Below, one piece after another: positions 26,618 through 33,542 of a stretch of DNA of 64,000 bases. This DNA comes from Pseudarthrobacter defluvii (lineage in GTDB: Bacteria; Actinomycetota; Actinomycetes; Actinomycetales; Micrococcaceae). The notes beneath the pieces were generated by a model. The model worked only from the letters and a program-made list of their open reading frames with translations, ran no database searches and was not told the DNA's origin. A program made the position numbers and the translations under genes. Location: positions 2,790,001 through 2,854,000 of the forward strand of contig NZ_CP066362.1 in the NCBI RefSeq assembly GCF_030323865.1, written 5' to 3'. The first letter of the stretch is position 1. Every line of letters begins with the position of its first letter.

Positions 26618-27613
26618 ATGACCATCATCGATAACGCCGTCTACGTCAACGGCGTCCGCCACGCGGAGCCTGAAAGCCTGGAGCAGACCTTTGAGACCCT
26701 GGCCCGGCACGGCGGAATGGCCTGGATCGGGCTTTACCGGCCCACTGTTGAGGAGATGGCTGCAGTGGCCGCCGAATTCGGGCTCCATGCCCTTGCGGTG
26801 GAGGACGCCGTTTCGGCCCACCAGCGGCCCAAGTTGGAGCGTTACGATGACAACCTCTTCACGGTCCTGCGGCCGGCCAGGTACCTGGACGAGGACGAGA
26901 CGGTGGAGTTCGGCGAACTTCACGTTTTCACGGGCAAGAATTTCGTGGTGACCGTACGGCATGCCGAAACAGCGGGCGTGGCCACGGTACGGCGGCGGCT
27001 GGAGTCACGGCCGGATCTCCTCCAGCATGGCCCCGAAGCGGTGTTGTACGCCCTGCTGGACCGGGTGGTGGACGACTACGCCCCGGTGGTGGCAGGGCTG
27101 GAGAACGACATTGACGAGATCGAGGACCAGCTGTTCAGCGGCGACTCCTCAGTGTCCCGCCGGATCTACGAGCTGGCGCGCGAAGTCATCCAATTCCAGC
27201 GGGCCATCCATCCCCTGCCGGAGATGCTGGACCAGCTCAAGCGGGGCTTCGAAAAGTACCAGGTTGAAGGCGACCTGCGGCACAGCCTGCGCGATGTGGA
27301 GGACCATGTTGAGCGGGTGATTTCCCGGGCGGATTCCTTCCGGGACCTGCTGCAGAACGCCCTGACCCTGGACGGAACCCTCACCGCGAACCGGCAGAAT
27401 GAGGCCAGCGCCGAGCAGAACGAGCAGGTGAAGAAAATCTCCTCCTGGGCGGCCATCCTGTTCGCGCCCTCCTTCGTCGCCGGGATCTACGGGATGAACT
27501 TCGACAACATGCCCGAGCTCCATTGGGCCTTCGGCTATCCCTACGCGCTGGTCCTCATGGTTGCCGCCGGGGCCCTCATGTACGGGATCTTCAAAAAGAA
27601 GGGCTGGATCTAG
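26618..27613 (+). CDS. corA: CorA family magnesium/cobalt transporter
   Basis: 331 residues. Large cytoplasmic N-terminal domain, long helix about 195-265, two C-terminal membrane helices. The GMN selectivity motif is at residues 292-294 (AGIYGMNFDNMPE), followed by the HWAFGYPYAL loop of the second helix. The basic FKKKGWI C-terminus is typical of CorA. Contiguous with the Lrp gene stop. Its 3' end overlaps the convergent Pr6Pr gene by 23 nt. Confidence 0.95.
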   Translation: MTIIDNAVYVNGVRHAEPESLEQTFETLARHGGMAWIGLYRPTVEEMAAVAAEFGLHALAVEDAVSAHQRPKLERYDDNLFTVLRPARYLDEDETVEFGELHVFTGKNFVVTVRHAETAGVATVRRRLESRPDLLQHGPEAVLYALLDRVVDDYAPVVAGLENDIDEIEDQLFSGDSSVSRRIYELAREVIQFQRAIHPLPEMLDQLKRGFEKYQVEGDLRHSLRDVEDHVERVISRADSFRDLLQNALTLDGTLTANRQNEASAEQNEQVKKISSWAAILFAPSFVAGIYGMNFDNMPELHWAFGYPYALVLMVAAGALMYGIFKKKGWI

Positions 27614-28346
27614 GCATCCTGGCCCCCGCAGCCTTTCCGGCTGCCAGCGCCGCCCGCGCGTTGCCCGCGGCATGCACCAGGACCGACACTGCCAGGAAGG
27701 CGGCCAGGACCTGCCCGGTGGCCACCAGCACCCTGGGCCAGCCGCCGTCGAGGGTGGGGTCAAGGAAGTCATAGACGTACCACCCGTCCAGCCCGCCCCG
27801 GATCCACGAGAAGGCCAAAAACACTACGGGGTAGCCCAGCCACGCAGCGGGCCGCCACCAGGGGCCGCGGACCGTGCGGGTGACCAGGGCCCAGTCAAGG
27901 GCCGCCACCAGCGGGGCCAGGCGGTGGTGGACAAGCTGTGGCCAATACAGGTCCAGGGTCCACCAGGGCTCTCCCGGCGGAGCCACGAGCACCACGTAGA
28001 TGATCCCGGTCATGACCAGGTACAGGACCAGTCCCCCGAAGACGTGGTCCCACCAGGGCGGCAGCACGCCCCGCCGCAGTACTCCTGACATGATCAGGAC
28101 AAGACCGAAAACGAGGTTCCCCTGCACGGTGAATTCCGAATAGAGCTGGGGGATGTCCACATCGTTGCCGGGCAGGGTGGCATCCACGGTCTTCTGGACC
28201 ACTGCGGCAAGAACGATCAGGCCTGCCAGGACCCGGATGACGCGTATCCACGGACGGTCCGGGTGCAGGGCGTGGTTGGCGGCAAGGTTACGCCGGATCG
28301 GAGGAACCAGCGGCGTCAGGCCGCCCGGCTTCGCTGCAAGGCCCAT
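27591..28346 (-). CDS. Pr6Pr family membrane protein
   Basis: 251 residues with about six membrane helices and the Pr6Pr/FAR-17a-AIG1-like pattern: FTVQGNLVFGLVLIMSG, the conserved HHRLAPLVAALDW histidines in a helix, and WLGYPVVFLAFSWIRG followed by YVYDFLDP. The family is of unknown function in bacteria; eukaryotic relatives hydrolyse fatty-acid esters of hydroxy fatty acids using conserved His/Thr, which is only a loose hint. Convergent with corA. Confidence 0.8.
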   Translation of the reverse strand: MGLAAKPGGLTPLVPPIRRNLAANHALHPDRPWIRVIRVLAGLIVLAAVVQKTVDATLPGNDVDIPQLYSEFTVQGNLVFGLVLIMSGVLRRGVLPPWWDHVFGGLVLYLVMTGIIYVVLVAPPGEPWWTLDLYWPQLVHHRLAPLVAALDWALVTRTVRGPWWRPAAWLGYPVVFLAFSWIRGGLDGWYVYDFLDPTLDGGWPRVLVATGQVLAAFLAVSVLVHAAGNARAALAAGKAAGARMPRSSPSF

Positions 28347-28446
28347 GGAGCCAACGTGCCGCCGCCAGTTCGAAAAGACCAGGGTCCTTGGGCGGTTGAT
28401 GACCGCCGCCTACCGGCCCCAATAACGGTCCGGAAGGCGGTGATTG

Positions 28447-28599
28447 TCAGGCGTTGGTCCTGCGTTTCAGCCAACCCCAGACGCCGGTGGCAACGAAGAG
28501 GACCAGGCCGATGATGGCGAGCCAGAGAAGGCCCTTCACGACGAAGCCGAGGATGGACAGGATGAGCCAGAGGACCAGAAGGCCGATGATGATTCCCAT
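28447..28599 (-). CDS. Small hydrophobic membrane protein, 50 residues
   Basis: MGIIIGLLVLWLILSILGFV begins a peptide made of two hydrophobic segments (about 2-20 and 24-42) separated by a single Lys and ending WGWLKRRTNA. A TAGAGT box ends 6 nt before the ATG at 28597-28599, so it looks like a genuine leaderless gene. Small proteins of this pattern are common in actinobacterial genomes. Function unknown. Confidence 0.7.
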   Translation of the reverse strand: MGIIIGLLVLWLILSILGFVVKGLLWLAIIGLVLFVATGVWGWLKRRTNA

Positions 28600-28605
28600 G
28601 GGCCC

Positions 28606-28611
28606 ACTCTA
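28606..28611 (-). promoter_or_regulatory. -10 box of the small membrane protein (leaderless)
   Basis: Minus-strand TAGAGT, six bases (GGGCCC), then ATG at 28599. Confidence 0.65.
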
Positions 28612-28689
28612 GGCCTGAGCTGTGGGAATGGGACGGGCATCGCCCAGCGTTTCGCGGACCGGATTCGGAGCATCGGGCAGGTAGGCACG

Positions 28690-28718
28690 AAAAAAGCCCG
28701 CTGTTTCCAGCGGGCTTT
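28690..28718 (-). terminator. Rho-independent terminator of tRNA-Ala
   Basis: GCCCGCTG/CAGCGGGC 8-bp stem with a 4-nt loop, followed on the minus strand by six T (28690-28695), 5 nt downstream of the tRNA 3' end. Confidence 0.9.
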
Positions 28719-28722
28719 GATG

Positions 28723-28795
28723 TGGAGCTAAGGAGATTCGAACTCCTGACCTCTTCGATGCGAACGAAGCGCTCTACCAACTGAGCTATAGCCCC
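28723..28795 (-). tRNA. tRNA-Ala (anticodon CGC)
   Basis: A 73-nt cloverleaf: acceptor GGGGCTA with TAGCTCC, D-arm GCTCAGTTGGTAGAGC, anticodon stem CTTCG/CGAAG around TTCGCAT (CGC at 34-36), T-arm AGGAG-TTCGAAT-CTCCT, discriminator A. The G3:U70 wobble that alanyl-tRNA synthetase requires is present. The CCA end is not encoded. It reads GCG, a frequent codon in this GC-rich genome. Confidence 0.97.
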
Positions 28796-28925
28796 GGAAC
28801 TGGCTGCCTCCTGGAAGGTGTTCCAGGCTGGTGCGGAACCGGTGTCCCTAGGCTACAAATTTTCCATCCCTAACGCCAATTGACGCGCGGGCAGCTGCCG
28901 GGAATGCGGGCTCCCCTGCCGTGCC

Positions 28926-29870
28926 TTATGCGCGGCGGCGCTGGAGGACGTCGTCGAGGTTGCTCAGTGCGCTCTGGGCCTTGGACAACTGCTGGGCGCT
29001 CAACTGCTCCGCTTCGCCGGCTTCGGCTGACGGTGCGCCGGCAGCGCCCTTCTTCAGGGACGGCTTCCCGACTGCTTTGGGCGCCTCCGGAAGCTCCAGC
29101 GGCTCCGGCTCGGGGCGCTCAGCCTTGGCCGCCTCCACGTAAACAGGCTTGGGAACCTCCACCGGCTCCCAGGGCGTGCCCACGGGAATGACGGATGGAG
29201 CCGCTGCGCTGGTGTCACCGGCAGCCACAGCGACGGCGAGGGCCGCTTCACGCAGCTCTACGGCCGTCAGCGGCTTGACCTTCGCCTGGCCCGCCTCCGC
29301 ATCGAAGAGCGTGCTTTCCGGCAGCACGGGGGCAACCTCCGGCTTGGCAGGTACAACGACGGCGTCTTCCGGGCGGCGTGCCGGGGCACTCATGGCAGAG
29401 CGGAAGGCGGCGTTCACCTTCGCTTTGCGGTCGCGGACAGCGAGCCATCGCAGCAGTGCCACCGACGCGACCGTCAACAGGGTGCAGGTGAGGGGAAGAG
29501 CTGGCGAACCGACGCCGAACGGAAGCAGCACGCCCGAGATGAAAGCGGTGACCAGGGACAGCAGCCCCACAAGGGCCAGGGCCGTGCGGCCGTAGCGGAC
29601 GCGGAACCTGGCCGGGGGCGGGGTGCTTGCAGTGCCTGCAGCGGGTGCGGCACTCTTCCTGGGTTCCATGGCTTTCTCCTGCTGGGCGGCGACGTTCAGG
29701 ACCAGGCCGGGGTGCGGATCCGGCCTTTCATCGGCGGGGGCGTCTGCCAGGAAATCGCCGGCAGGCTGGAATTGGTGCCGGCGGTTCCGGAGGACGTAGG
29801 GGGCAACCCACACAATCCAGAGCGCGACGGCAACCACAAGGATCACTGAGCTGCTAAGGGGGAAGTCCAC
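28926..29870 (-). CDS. GlpR-like divisome-associated membrane protein (Rv0996 type)
   Basis: 314 residues. N-terminal helix (LSSSVILVVAVALWIVWVAPYVLRNRR), a polar stretch, two more helices near residues 95-135, and a long cytoplasmic Pro/Ala/Glu-rich tail ending in a predicted helix (AEQLSAQQLSKAQSALSNLDDVLQRRR). The single helix followed by VLRNRR and the position next to rimJ and galU match mycobacterial Rv0996 and corynebacterial GlpR, reported to recruit the gephyrin-like Glp to the divisome. That assignment rests on context and layout, not a search. The GTG at 29868-29870 is favoured by TACGGT 7 nt upstream; a TTG two codons earlier is possible. Confidence 0.6.
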   Translation of the reverse strand: MDFPLSSSVILVVAVALWIVWVAPYVLRNRRHQFQPAGDFLADAPADERPDPHPGLVLNVAAQQEKAMEPRKSAAPAAGTASTPPPARFRVRYGRTALALVGLLSLVTAFISGVLLPFGVGSPALPLTCTLLTVASVALLRWLAVRDRKAKVNAAFRSAMSAPARRPEDAVVVPAKPEVAPVLPESTLFDAEAGQAKVKPLTAVELREAALAVAVAAGDTSAAAPSVIPVGTPWEPVEVPKPVYVEAAKAERPEPEPLELPEAPKAVGKPSLKKGAAGAPSAEAGEAEQLSAQQLSKAQSALSNLDDVLQRRRA

Positions 29871-29877
29871 ACTCAAA

Positions 29878-29883
29878 ACCGTA
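29878..29883 (-). promoter_or_regulatory. -10 box upstream of the GlpR-like gene
   Basis: Minus-strand TACGGT ends 7 nt before GTG 29870, supporting a leaderless start separate from the galU transcript. Confidence 0.5.
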
Positions 29884-29951
29884 TGAGCATCATGCCTGCT
29901 CAGGCCGCATTATCAAGGGTGTGTCGTGCCCCTGTGGGCAAACCGTTTGAT

Positions 29952-30572
29952 TTATGACCGACGCGATGCCAGCCAGGGACCCAACAGGCCTTCCGGGACT
30001 TCTTCCGCGGTGAGGGCGAAGGAGCGGTGGTCTGCCCATTTGCCGTTGATGTGGAGGAAGCGGGGCCGGTACCCTTCGTCCCGGAACCCCAGTTTTTCCA
30101 CCACGCGCAGGCTTGGTCCGTTCTCGGGCCGGATATTGATTTCCATCCGGTGCAGGCCGAGCGCCCTGAAGCAGTGGTCGGTTACCAGCGCCACTGAGGT
30201 GGGCGCTATCCCCCGTCCTGCCCTGTCCTGGTCCACCCAGTACCCCAGGGTGGCCATCATGGCCGAACCCCAGACGATGGAGGACACTGTCAACTGTCCC
30301 ACGATGGCGGGGTTCCGAAGCCCCGGCTGCCATTCGGTGATAAGGAAAGGCAGTGCAGTGGCCTGGGCAGCCTGGATATTGAGCGAGCGGACCATGTGCC
30401 GGTAGTCAGGGAGGCCACCTGCCGGGTCCGGGTTGGACGCCTCCCACGGTGCCAGCCACTGGCTGTTGCGCGACCGCACCTCGGTCCATTCTTTCTTGTC
30501 GCGGTACCGGATGGGCCGCAGGACCAGGTCGCCGCATTCAAGGGTGACCGGCCAAATGGGACCTGTGCGCAC
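29952..30572 (-). CDS. GNAT N-acetyltransferase, RimJ-like
   Basis: 206-residue Acetyltransf_3 protein. VTLECGDLVLRPIRYRDKKEWTEVRSRNSQWLAPWE is the RimJ/RimL N-terminal signature; the acetyl-CoA loop is DQDRAGRGIAPTSVALV (about 115-131) and MEINIRPENGPSLRVVEKLGFRDEGY (about 142-167) completes the fold. RimJ-type enzymes acetylate protein N-termini such as ribosomal S5; the target here is unproven. The GTG lies 4 nt after the galU stop without its own ribosome site, so translation is probably coupled. In mycobacteria rimJ is separated from galU by moeA1, which is missing here. Confidence 0.85.
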   Translation of the reverse strand: MRTGPIWPVTLECGDLVLRPIRYRDKKEWTEVRSRNSQWLAPWEASNPDPAGGLPDYRHMVRSLNIQAAQATALPFLITEWQPGLRNPAIVGQLTVSSIVWGSAMMATLGYWVDQDRAGRGIAPTSVALVTDHCFRALGLHRMEINIRPENGPSLRVVEKLGFRDEGYRPRFLHINGKWADHRSFALTAEEVPEGLLGPWLASRRS

Positions 30573-30576
30573 GGGG

Positions 30577-31482
30577 TTACCGGGAAAGGCCGGCGGCGAA
30601 GCCGGGCAGCCATTCCCGCAGGCCCGGACCCAGATCTTCGCTGTCGACGGCCAGCTGGACGCAGGCCTTGAGGTAGCTCAGCTTGTCTCCGGTGTCGTAG
30701 CGGCGGCCGCGGAAGACCACTCCGTAGACGCCGTGCCCCTCGGCATCACCGGAGGCAAGTTCCTGGAGGGCATCCGTCAGCTGGATTTCACCGCCCCGTC
30801 CCGGCTTAGTGTGCTCGAGGACTTCGAACACGGCCGGGTGCAGGACATAGCGCCCGATCAGCGCAAGGTTGGACGGGGCTTCCTCCGGTGTGGGCTTCTC
30901 CACCAGCCGGTTGACGCGGACGTAGCCTTCGCCGTCAATCTCCTGAATGTCGGCGCAGCCGTAGGCACTGATCTGCGAGGGTTCCACCTCAATAAGCGCG
31001 ACGACGGACCCTCCCGTTTTCGCCTGCACGTCCATCATGGTGCTGAGCAGTTCGTCGCGGGCATCAATCAGGTCATCCCCCAGCAGGACGGCGAAGGCTT
31101 CGTTGCCTACATGCTGCTTTGCCCGGAGTACCGCGTGTCCCAGCCCGTGGGGGTCGCCCTGCCGGACGTAGTGGATGTCGCCCAGTTGGCTGGCCGCCTG
31201 GATAGATGCAAGCTTTTCCGTGTCTCCCTTGTCCTCCAGCGTCGATTCAAGGGAGGGCACCCTGTCGAAGTGGTCTTCCAGGGCGCGTTTGTTGCGGCCG
31301 GTAATCATCAGAACGTCGTTGAGGCCTACATGGACCGCTTCCTCCACCACATACTGGATGGCAGGCTTATCCACGACGGGAAGCATTTCCTTAGGCATCG
31401 CCTTGGTGGCGGGCAGGAACCTGGTGCCAAGGCCCGCGGCGGGAATGACAGCTTTGCGGACTCTGGGGTTACTGGTGTTCAC
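30577..31482 (-). CDS. galU: UTP-glucose-1-phosphate uridylyltransferase
   Basis: Makes UDP-glucose for envelope glycans and trehalose. 301 residues. The nucleotidyltransferase start KAVIPAAGLGTRFLPATKAMPKEMLPVVDKP (about 10-40), LLGDDLIDARDELLSTM and the GGEIQLTDALQEL substrate loop are intact. GTG at 31480-31482 with TAGATT 6 nt upstream, so leaderless. Divergent from the 5-formyl-THF cyclo-ligase gene. Confidence 0.96.
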   Translation of the reverse strand: MNTSNPRVRKAVIPAAGLGTRFLPATKAMPKEMLPVVDKPAIQYVVEEAVHVGLNDVLMITGRNKRALEDHFDRVPSLESTLEDKGDTEKLASIQAASQLGDIHYVRQGDPHGLGHAVLRAKQHVGNEAFAVLLGDDLIDARDELLSTMMDVQAKTGGSVVALIEVEPSQISAYGCADIQEIDGEGYVRVNRLVEKPTPEEAPSNLALIGRYVLHPAVFEVLEHTKPGRGGEIQLTDALQELASGDAEGHGVYGVVFRGRRYDTGDKLSYLKACVQLAVDSEDLGPGLREWLPGFAAGLSR

Positions 31483-31488
31483 CGGACT

Positions 31489-31494
31489 AATCTA
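31489..31494 (-). promoter_or_regulatory. -10 box of leaderless galU promoter
   Basis: Minus-strand TAGATT, then AGTCCG, then the GTG start of galU at 31482. Confidence 0.65.
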
Positions 31495-31585
31495 ACGTCA
31501 GCGTCAAGCATTTCAGTAACCATCGGCGCGGCAGGCTGGCATCCAGCCAGAAGCCGTAGAGTACTGGCAACGCAGGAAGGACACC

Positions 31586-32206
31586 ATGCTGCAGGAGACG
31601 AACGCGGTCAAGGACGATATCCGGGCCGCCCACCGGCGCCGGCGCGCCGGGCTGACCCCGGCGCAACTGGAAGCGGCAGGCAGCGCCCTGGCTGTGCACG
31701 GCAATGCCTGGGCCGGGACGGTCACCGGCGGCCGGCCCGGCATTGCGTGCGTGTACCTGGGCGTGGGACAGGAACCGCCTACCCTGCCGCTCATTAATGC
31801 CCTGCACAGCAGCGGGCACAAGGTGCTGCTTCCGGTGTGCGAACCCGGCAGGGAGCTGAGCTGGGTGTTTTGGACGCCGGAAACAGGCTTCGAACGCAGT
31901 AAGTATGCGCCCATCCTTGAGCCCGCCGGACCCCGGCACGGGCCTGAAACGGCAGGCGGGGCGGCAGTCCTTTTCATTCCCGCCACCGCGGTGGACCGTG
32001 CCGGCAACAGGATCGGCCAGGGCGGCGGGTACTACGACAAGTTCCTGGGGCATCTTGCCACGGCCGGGAAGGAAATTCCGCTGGCCGCTGTTATCTACGA
32101 CGATGAATTGCTGCCTGCGGGACGGATTCCTGCGGAGGAGTTCGACCGGCCGGTGCCGGCGGTCCTTGCGCCGTCCGGGTACCAGCCGCTCACGGGCGGC
32201 GCCTGA
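31586..32206 (+). CDS. 5-formyltetrahydrofolate cyclo-ligase
   Basis: Converts 5-formyl-THF to 5,10-methenyl-THF with ATP. 206 residues; basic N-terminus RAAHRRRRAGL and the family motif VDRAGNRIGQGGGYYDKFL near residues 134-152 are clear. ATG 31586 has GGAAGGA 4 nt upstream; TAGAGT at 31558-31563 would give a leader of about 16 nt, so this one is translated from a ribosome site. Lies between galU and the Ruc-like gene, matching mycobacterial Rv0992c. Confidence 0.94.
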   Translation: MLQETNAVKDDIRAAHRRRRAGLTPAQLEAAGSALAVHGNAWAGTVTGGRPGIACVYLGVGQEPPTLPLINALHSSGHKVLLPVCEPGRELSWVFWTPETGFERSKYAPILEPAGPRHGPETAGGAAVLFIPATAVDRAGNRIGQGGGYYDKFLGHLATAGKEIPLAAVIYDDELLPAGRIPAEEFDRPVPAVLAPSGYQPLTGGA

Positions 32207-32230
32207 CCCCGGGCCGTCCGGGGGCAGTGA

Positions 32231-32236
32231 TAGAAT
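32231..32236 (+). promoter_or_regulatory. -10 box of the Ruc-like gene
   Basis: TAGAAT, whose last T is the first base of the CIRCE element; transcription would start near 32243, inside the left CIRCE arm, leaving a leader of about 75 nt. Confidence 0.6.
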
Positions 32237-32262
32237 TAGCACTCAGGCCCTGCGACTGCTAA
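32236..32262 (+). promoter_or_regulatory. CIRCE element (HrcA operator) upstream of the FmdB/Ruc-like gene
   Basis: TTAGCACTC, nine-base spacer, GACTGCTAA: 17 of 18 conserved CIRCE positions match (the right arm has C where consensus GAGTGCTAA has G). Spacer length is exactly 9. It begins at the -10 box, the classic location for HrcA repression, and resembles the two sites upstream of groES in this window. Confidence 0.85.
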
Positions 32263-32317
32263 TGGTTTACCAGGTGGCAGCTCGGGACCTCTCGTTTGCC
32301 CAAGAGGAGGAGCACCA

Positions 32318-32590
32318 GTGCCAACATATGCTTACGCCTGCAAGGATTGCGGCCACGCCTTCGACATTGTCCAGTCGTTCTCGGACAGCAGCCTGACGTC
32401 CTGCCCTGAATGCCAGGGTACGTTGCGCAAGAAGTTCAACAGCGTGGGTGTCGTCTTCAAGGGCTCCGGTTTCTACCGCACCGACTCGCGCGATTCCAAG
32501 GGCAGCTCCGTCTCCCCGGCGCCGGCCGCGGCCCCGGCTGCGCCCGCAGCTGCCCCCGCCGCTTCGGCGCCGGCTGCAGCAGCCAGCTAG
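32318..32590 (+). CDS. FmdB-type zinc-ribbon protein, probable Ruc-like redox-regulated chaperone
   Basis: 90 residues: a zinc ribbon with CKDC (Cys8, Cys11) and CPEC (Cys29, Cys32), then about 30 residues of Ala/Pro-rich disordered tail from residue 60. In M. tuberculosis the orthologous position (Rv0991c, Ruc) encodes a zinc-cysteine protein with a disordered C-terminus that becomes an active holdase on oxidation and is under HrcA control. Size, motif order, tail, gene neighbourhood and the CIRCE site upstream all agree. GTG start with AGGAGG 7-8 nt upstream. Chaperone activity here is inferred. Confidence 0.85.
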   Translation: MPTYAYACKDCGHAFDIVQSFSDSSLTSCPECQGTLRKKFNSVGVVFKGSGFYRTDSRDSKGSSVSPAPAAAPAAPAAAPAASAPAAAAS

Positions 32591-32612
32591 ACAGGCATAA
32601 GTCTTAAGTACG

Positions 32613-32646
32613 ACGGCGGCCGGCGCGTTCCAGCGCCGGCCGCCGT
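32613..32646. terminator. Terminator after the Ruc-like gene
   Basis: Perfect 14-bp GC-rich stem (ACGGCGGCCGGCGC at 32613-32626 and complement at 32633-32646) with a 6-nt loop, 22 nt beyond the stop. Confidence 0.8.
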
Positions 32647-32693
32647 TGTCCACATAGCGTTCGTTCCGGCTCCCCAGGTGCGTTTACCGCAAC

Positions 32694-32699
32694 TAGCGT
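32694..32699 (+). promoter_or_regulatory. -10 box of a leaderless promoter (SAF-domain gene)
   Basis: TAGCGT, then GGGCGC, then ATG 32706. Confidence 0.65.
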
Positions 32700-32705
32700 G
32701 GGCGC

Positions 32706-33434
32706 ATGTCCAGACTTCCCCGCCGTCGCCGCGACCGTTACCGGCCTCCCGCCAGCCCCCGAAACGTTGCACGCCGCGGTAAAGACCGTTCCCCGGGGGC
32801 ACGTCTCGCCGGGTGGCTGAACCGCAACCGCAGGCTTGTTGCCGCGTTGTTGTTATGCGCAGCTGCAGCCCTTACGGTGCAGCAGCTCACTCCTCCCCCG
32901 CTCGCCACTGTGACGGCGTTGGCCGCAGCCCGGGATCTTCCCGCCGGGACCGCCGTGACGGCAGCAGATCTGGCGCACCTCCAGGTGCCGCCGGGAATGG
33001 TGGCCGACGGCTTTTTGCAGGATGACGCCGCCGCAGCGGGCAAGCAACTGGCCGCACCCGTGCGCAAAGGCCAACTCCTCACGGACGCTCAACTGCTCGG
33101 TCCGGGACTGCTCGCAGGCACTCCGCCCGGTTCAGCGGCGGTTCCCCTCCGCATGGCGGACGCCGCATCCATCCAGCTGGTCTCCCCCGGCCAGCTGGTC
33201 AACGTGGTGCTGACATCGGCCAACGGGTTTGACCAGCAGGGTCCCTCCCAGGTCCTGGCATCTGCCGTCCCCGTCCTATGGACTTCAAACAACGGCGGCC
33301 AGGGCGGGCAATGGCTGGGCACCACCGAAACGGATGGACTGATTGTGGTGGCGGCCAACGCGGAACAATCCTCGCGCCTGGCCGGAGCCTCAACCCAGGG
33401 CCGGCTGTTCTTCGTCCTGGTCGGCCCGCCGTAA
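32706..33434 (+). CDS. SAF-domain protein, CpaB/RcpC-like
   Basis: 242 residues. A basic cytoplasmic start, one membrane helix (about 43-60), then an SAF domain (ATVTALAAARDLPAGTAVTAADLAHLQVPPGMV, about 68-100) and a C-terminal RcpC/CpaB-like region (AAVPLRMADAASIQLVSPGQLVNVVLT). CpaB proteins help assemble tight-adherence (Flp) pili, but no other tad/cpa genes are nearby, so this copy is an orphan whose role is uncertain. Confidence 0.8.
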   Translation: MSRLPRRRRDRYRPPASPRNVARRGKDRSPGARLAGWLNRNRRLVAALLLCAAAALTVQQLTPPPLATVTALAAARDLPAGTAVTAADLAHLQVPPGMVADGFLQDDAAAAGKQLAAPVRKGQLLTDAQLLGPGLLAGTPPGSAAVPLRMADAASIQLVSPGQLVNVVLTSANGFDQQGPSQVLASAVPVLWTSNNGGQGGQWLGTTETDGLIVVAANAEQSSRLAGASTQGRLFFVLVGPP

Positions 33435-33514
33435 CATCAGCCAGCCGCACCGGGCCGAAACCGGACACCGGGTAGTCGATCCCCTGCGCCGGGTCCCTCC
33501 GGACGCCGCGGTCC

Positions 33515-33542
33515 GCCCCAGTGCGGTCAGCCCCAGTGCGGT
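33515..33542. repeat. Tandem 15-nt repeat across the helicase-nuclease stop codon
   Basis: GCCCCAGTGCGGT occurs at 33515-33527 and again at 33530-33542, period 15. The stop codon lies between the copies, so the terminal PHWG codons are repeated just after the gene end. Probably a small slippage duplication. Confidence 0.6.

Noticed and set aside
33515..33542. 15-nt repeat as a regulatory repeat or CRISPR-like unit
   Set aside because: Only two copies, partly inside a coding sequence, with no spacer array.
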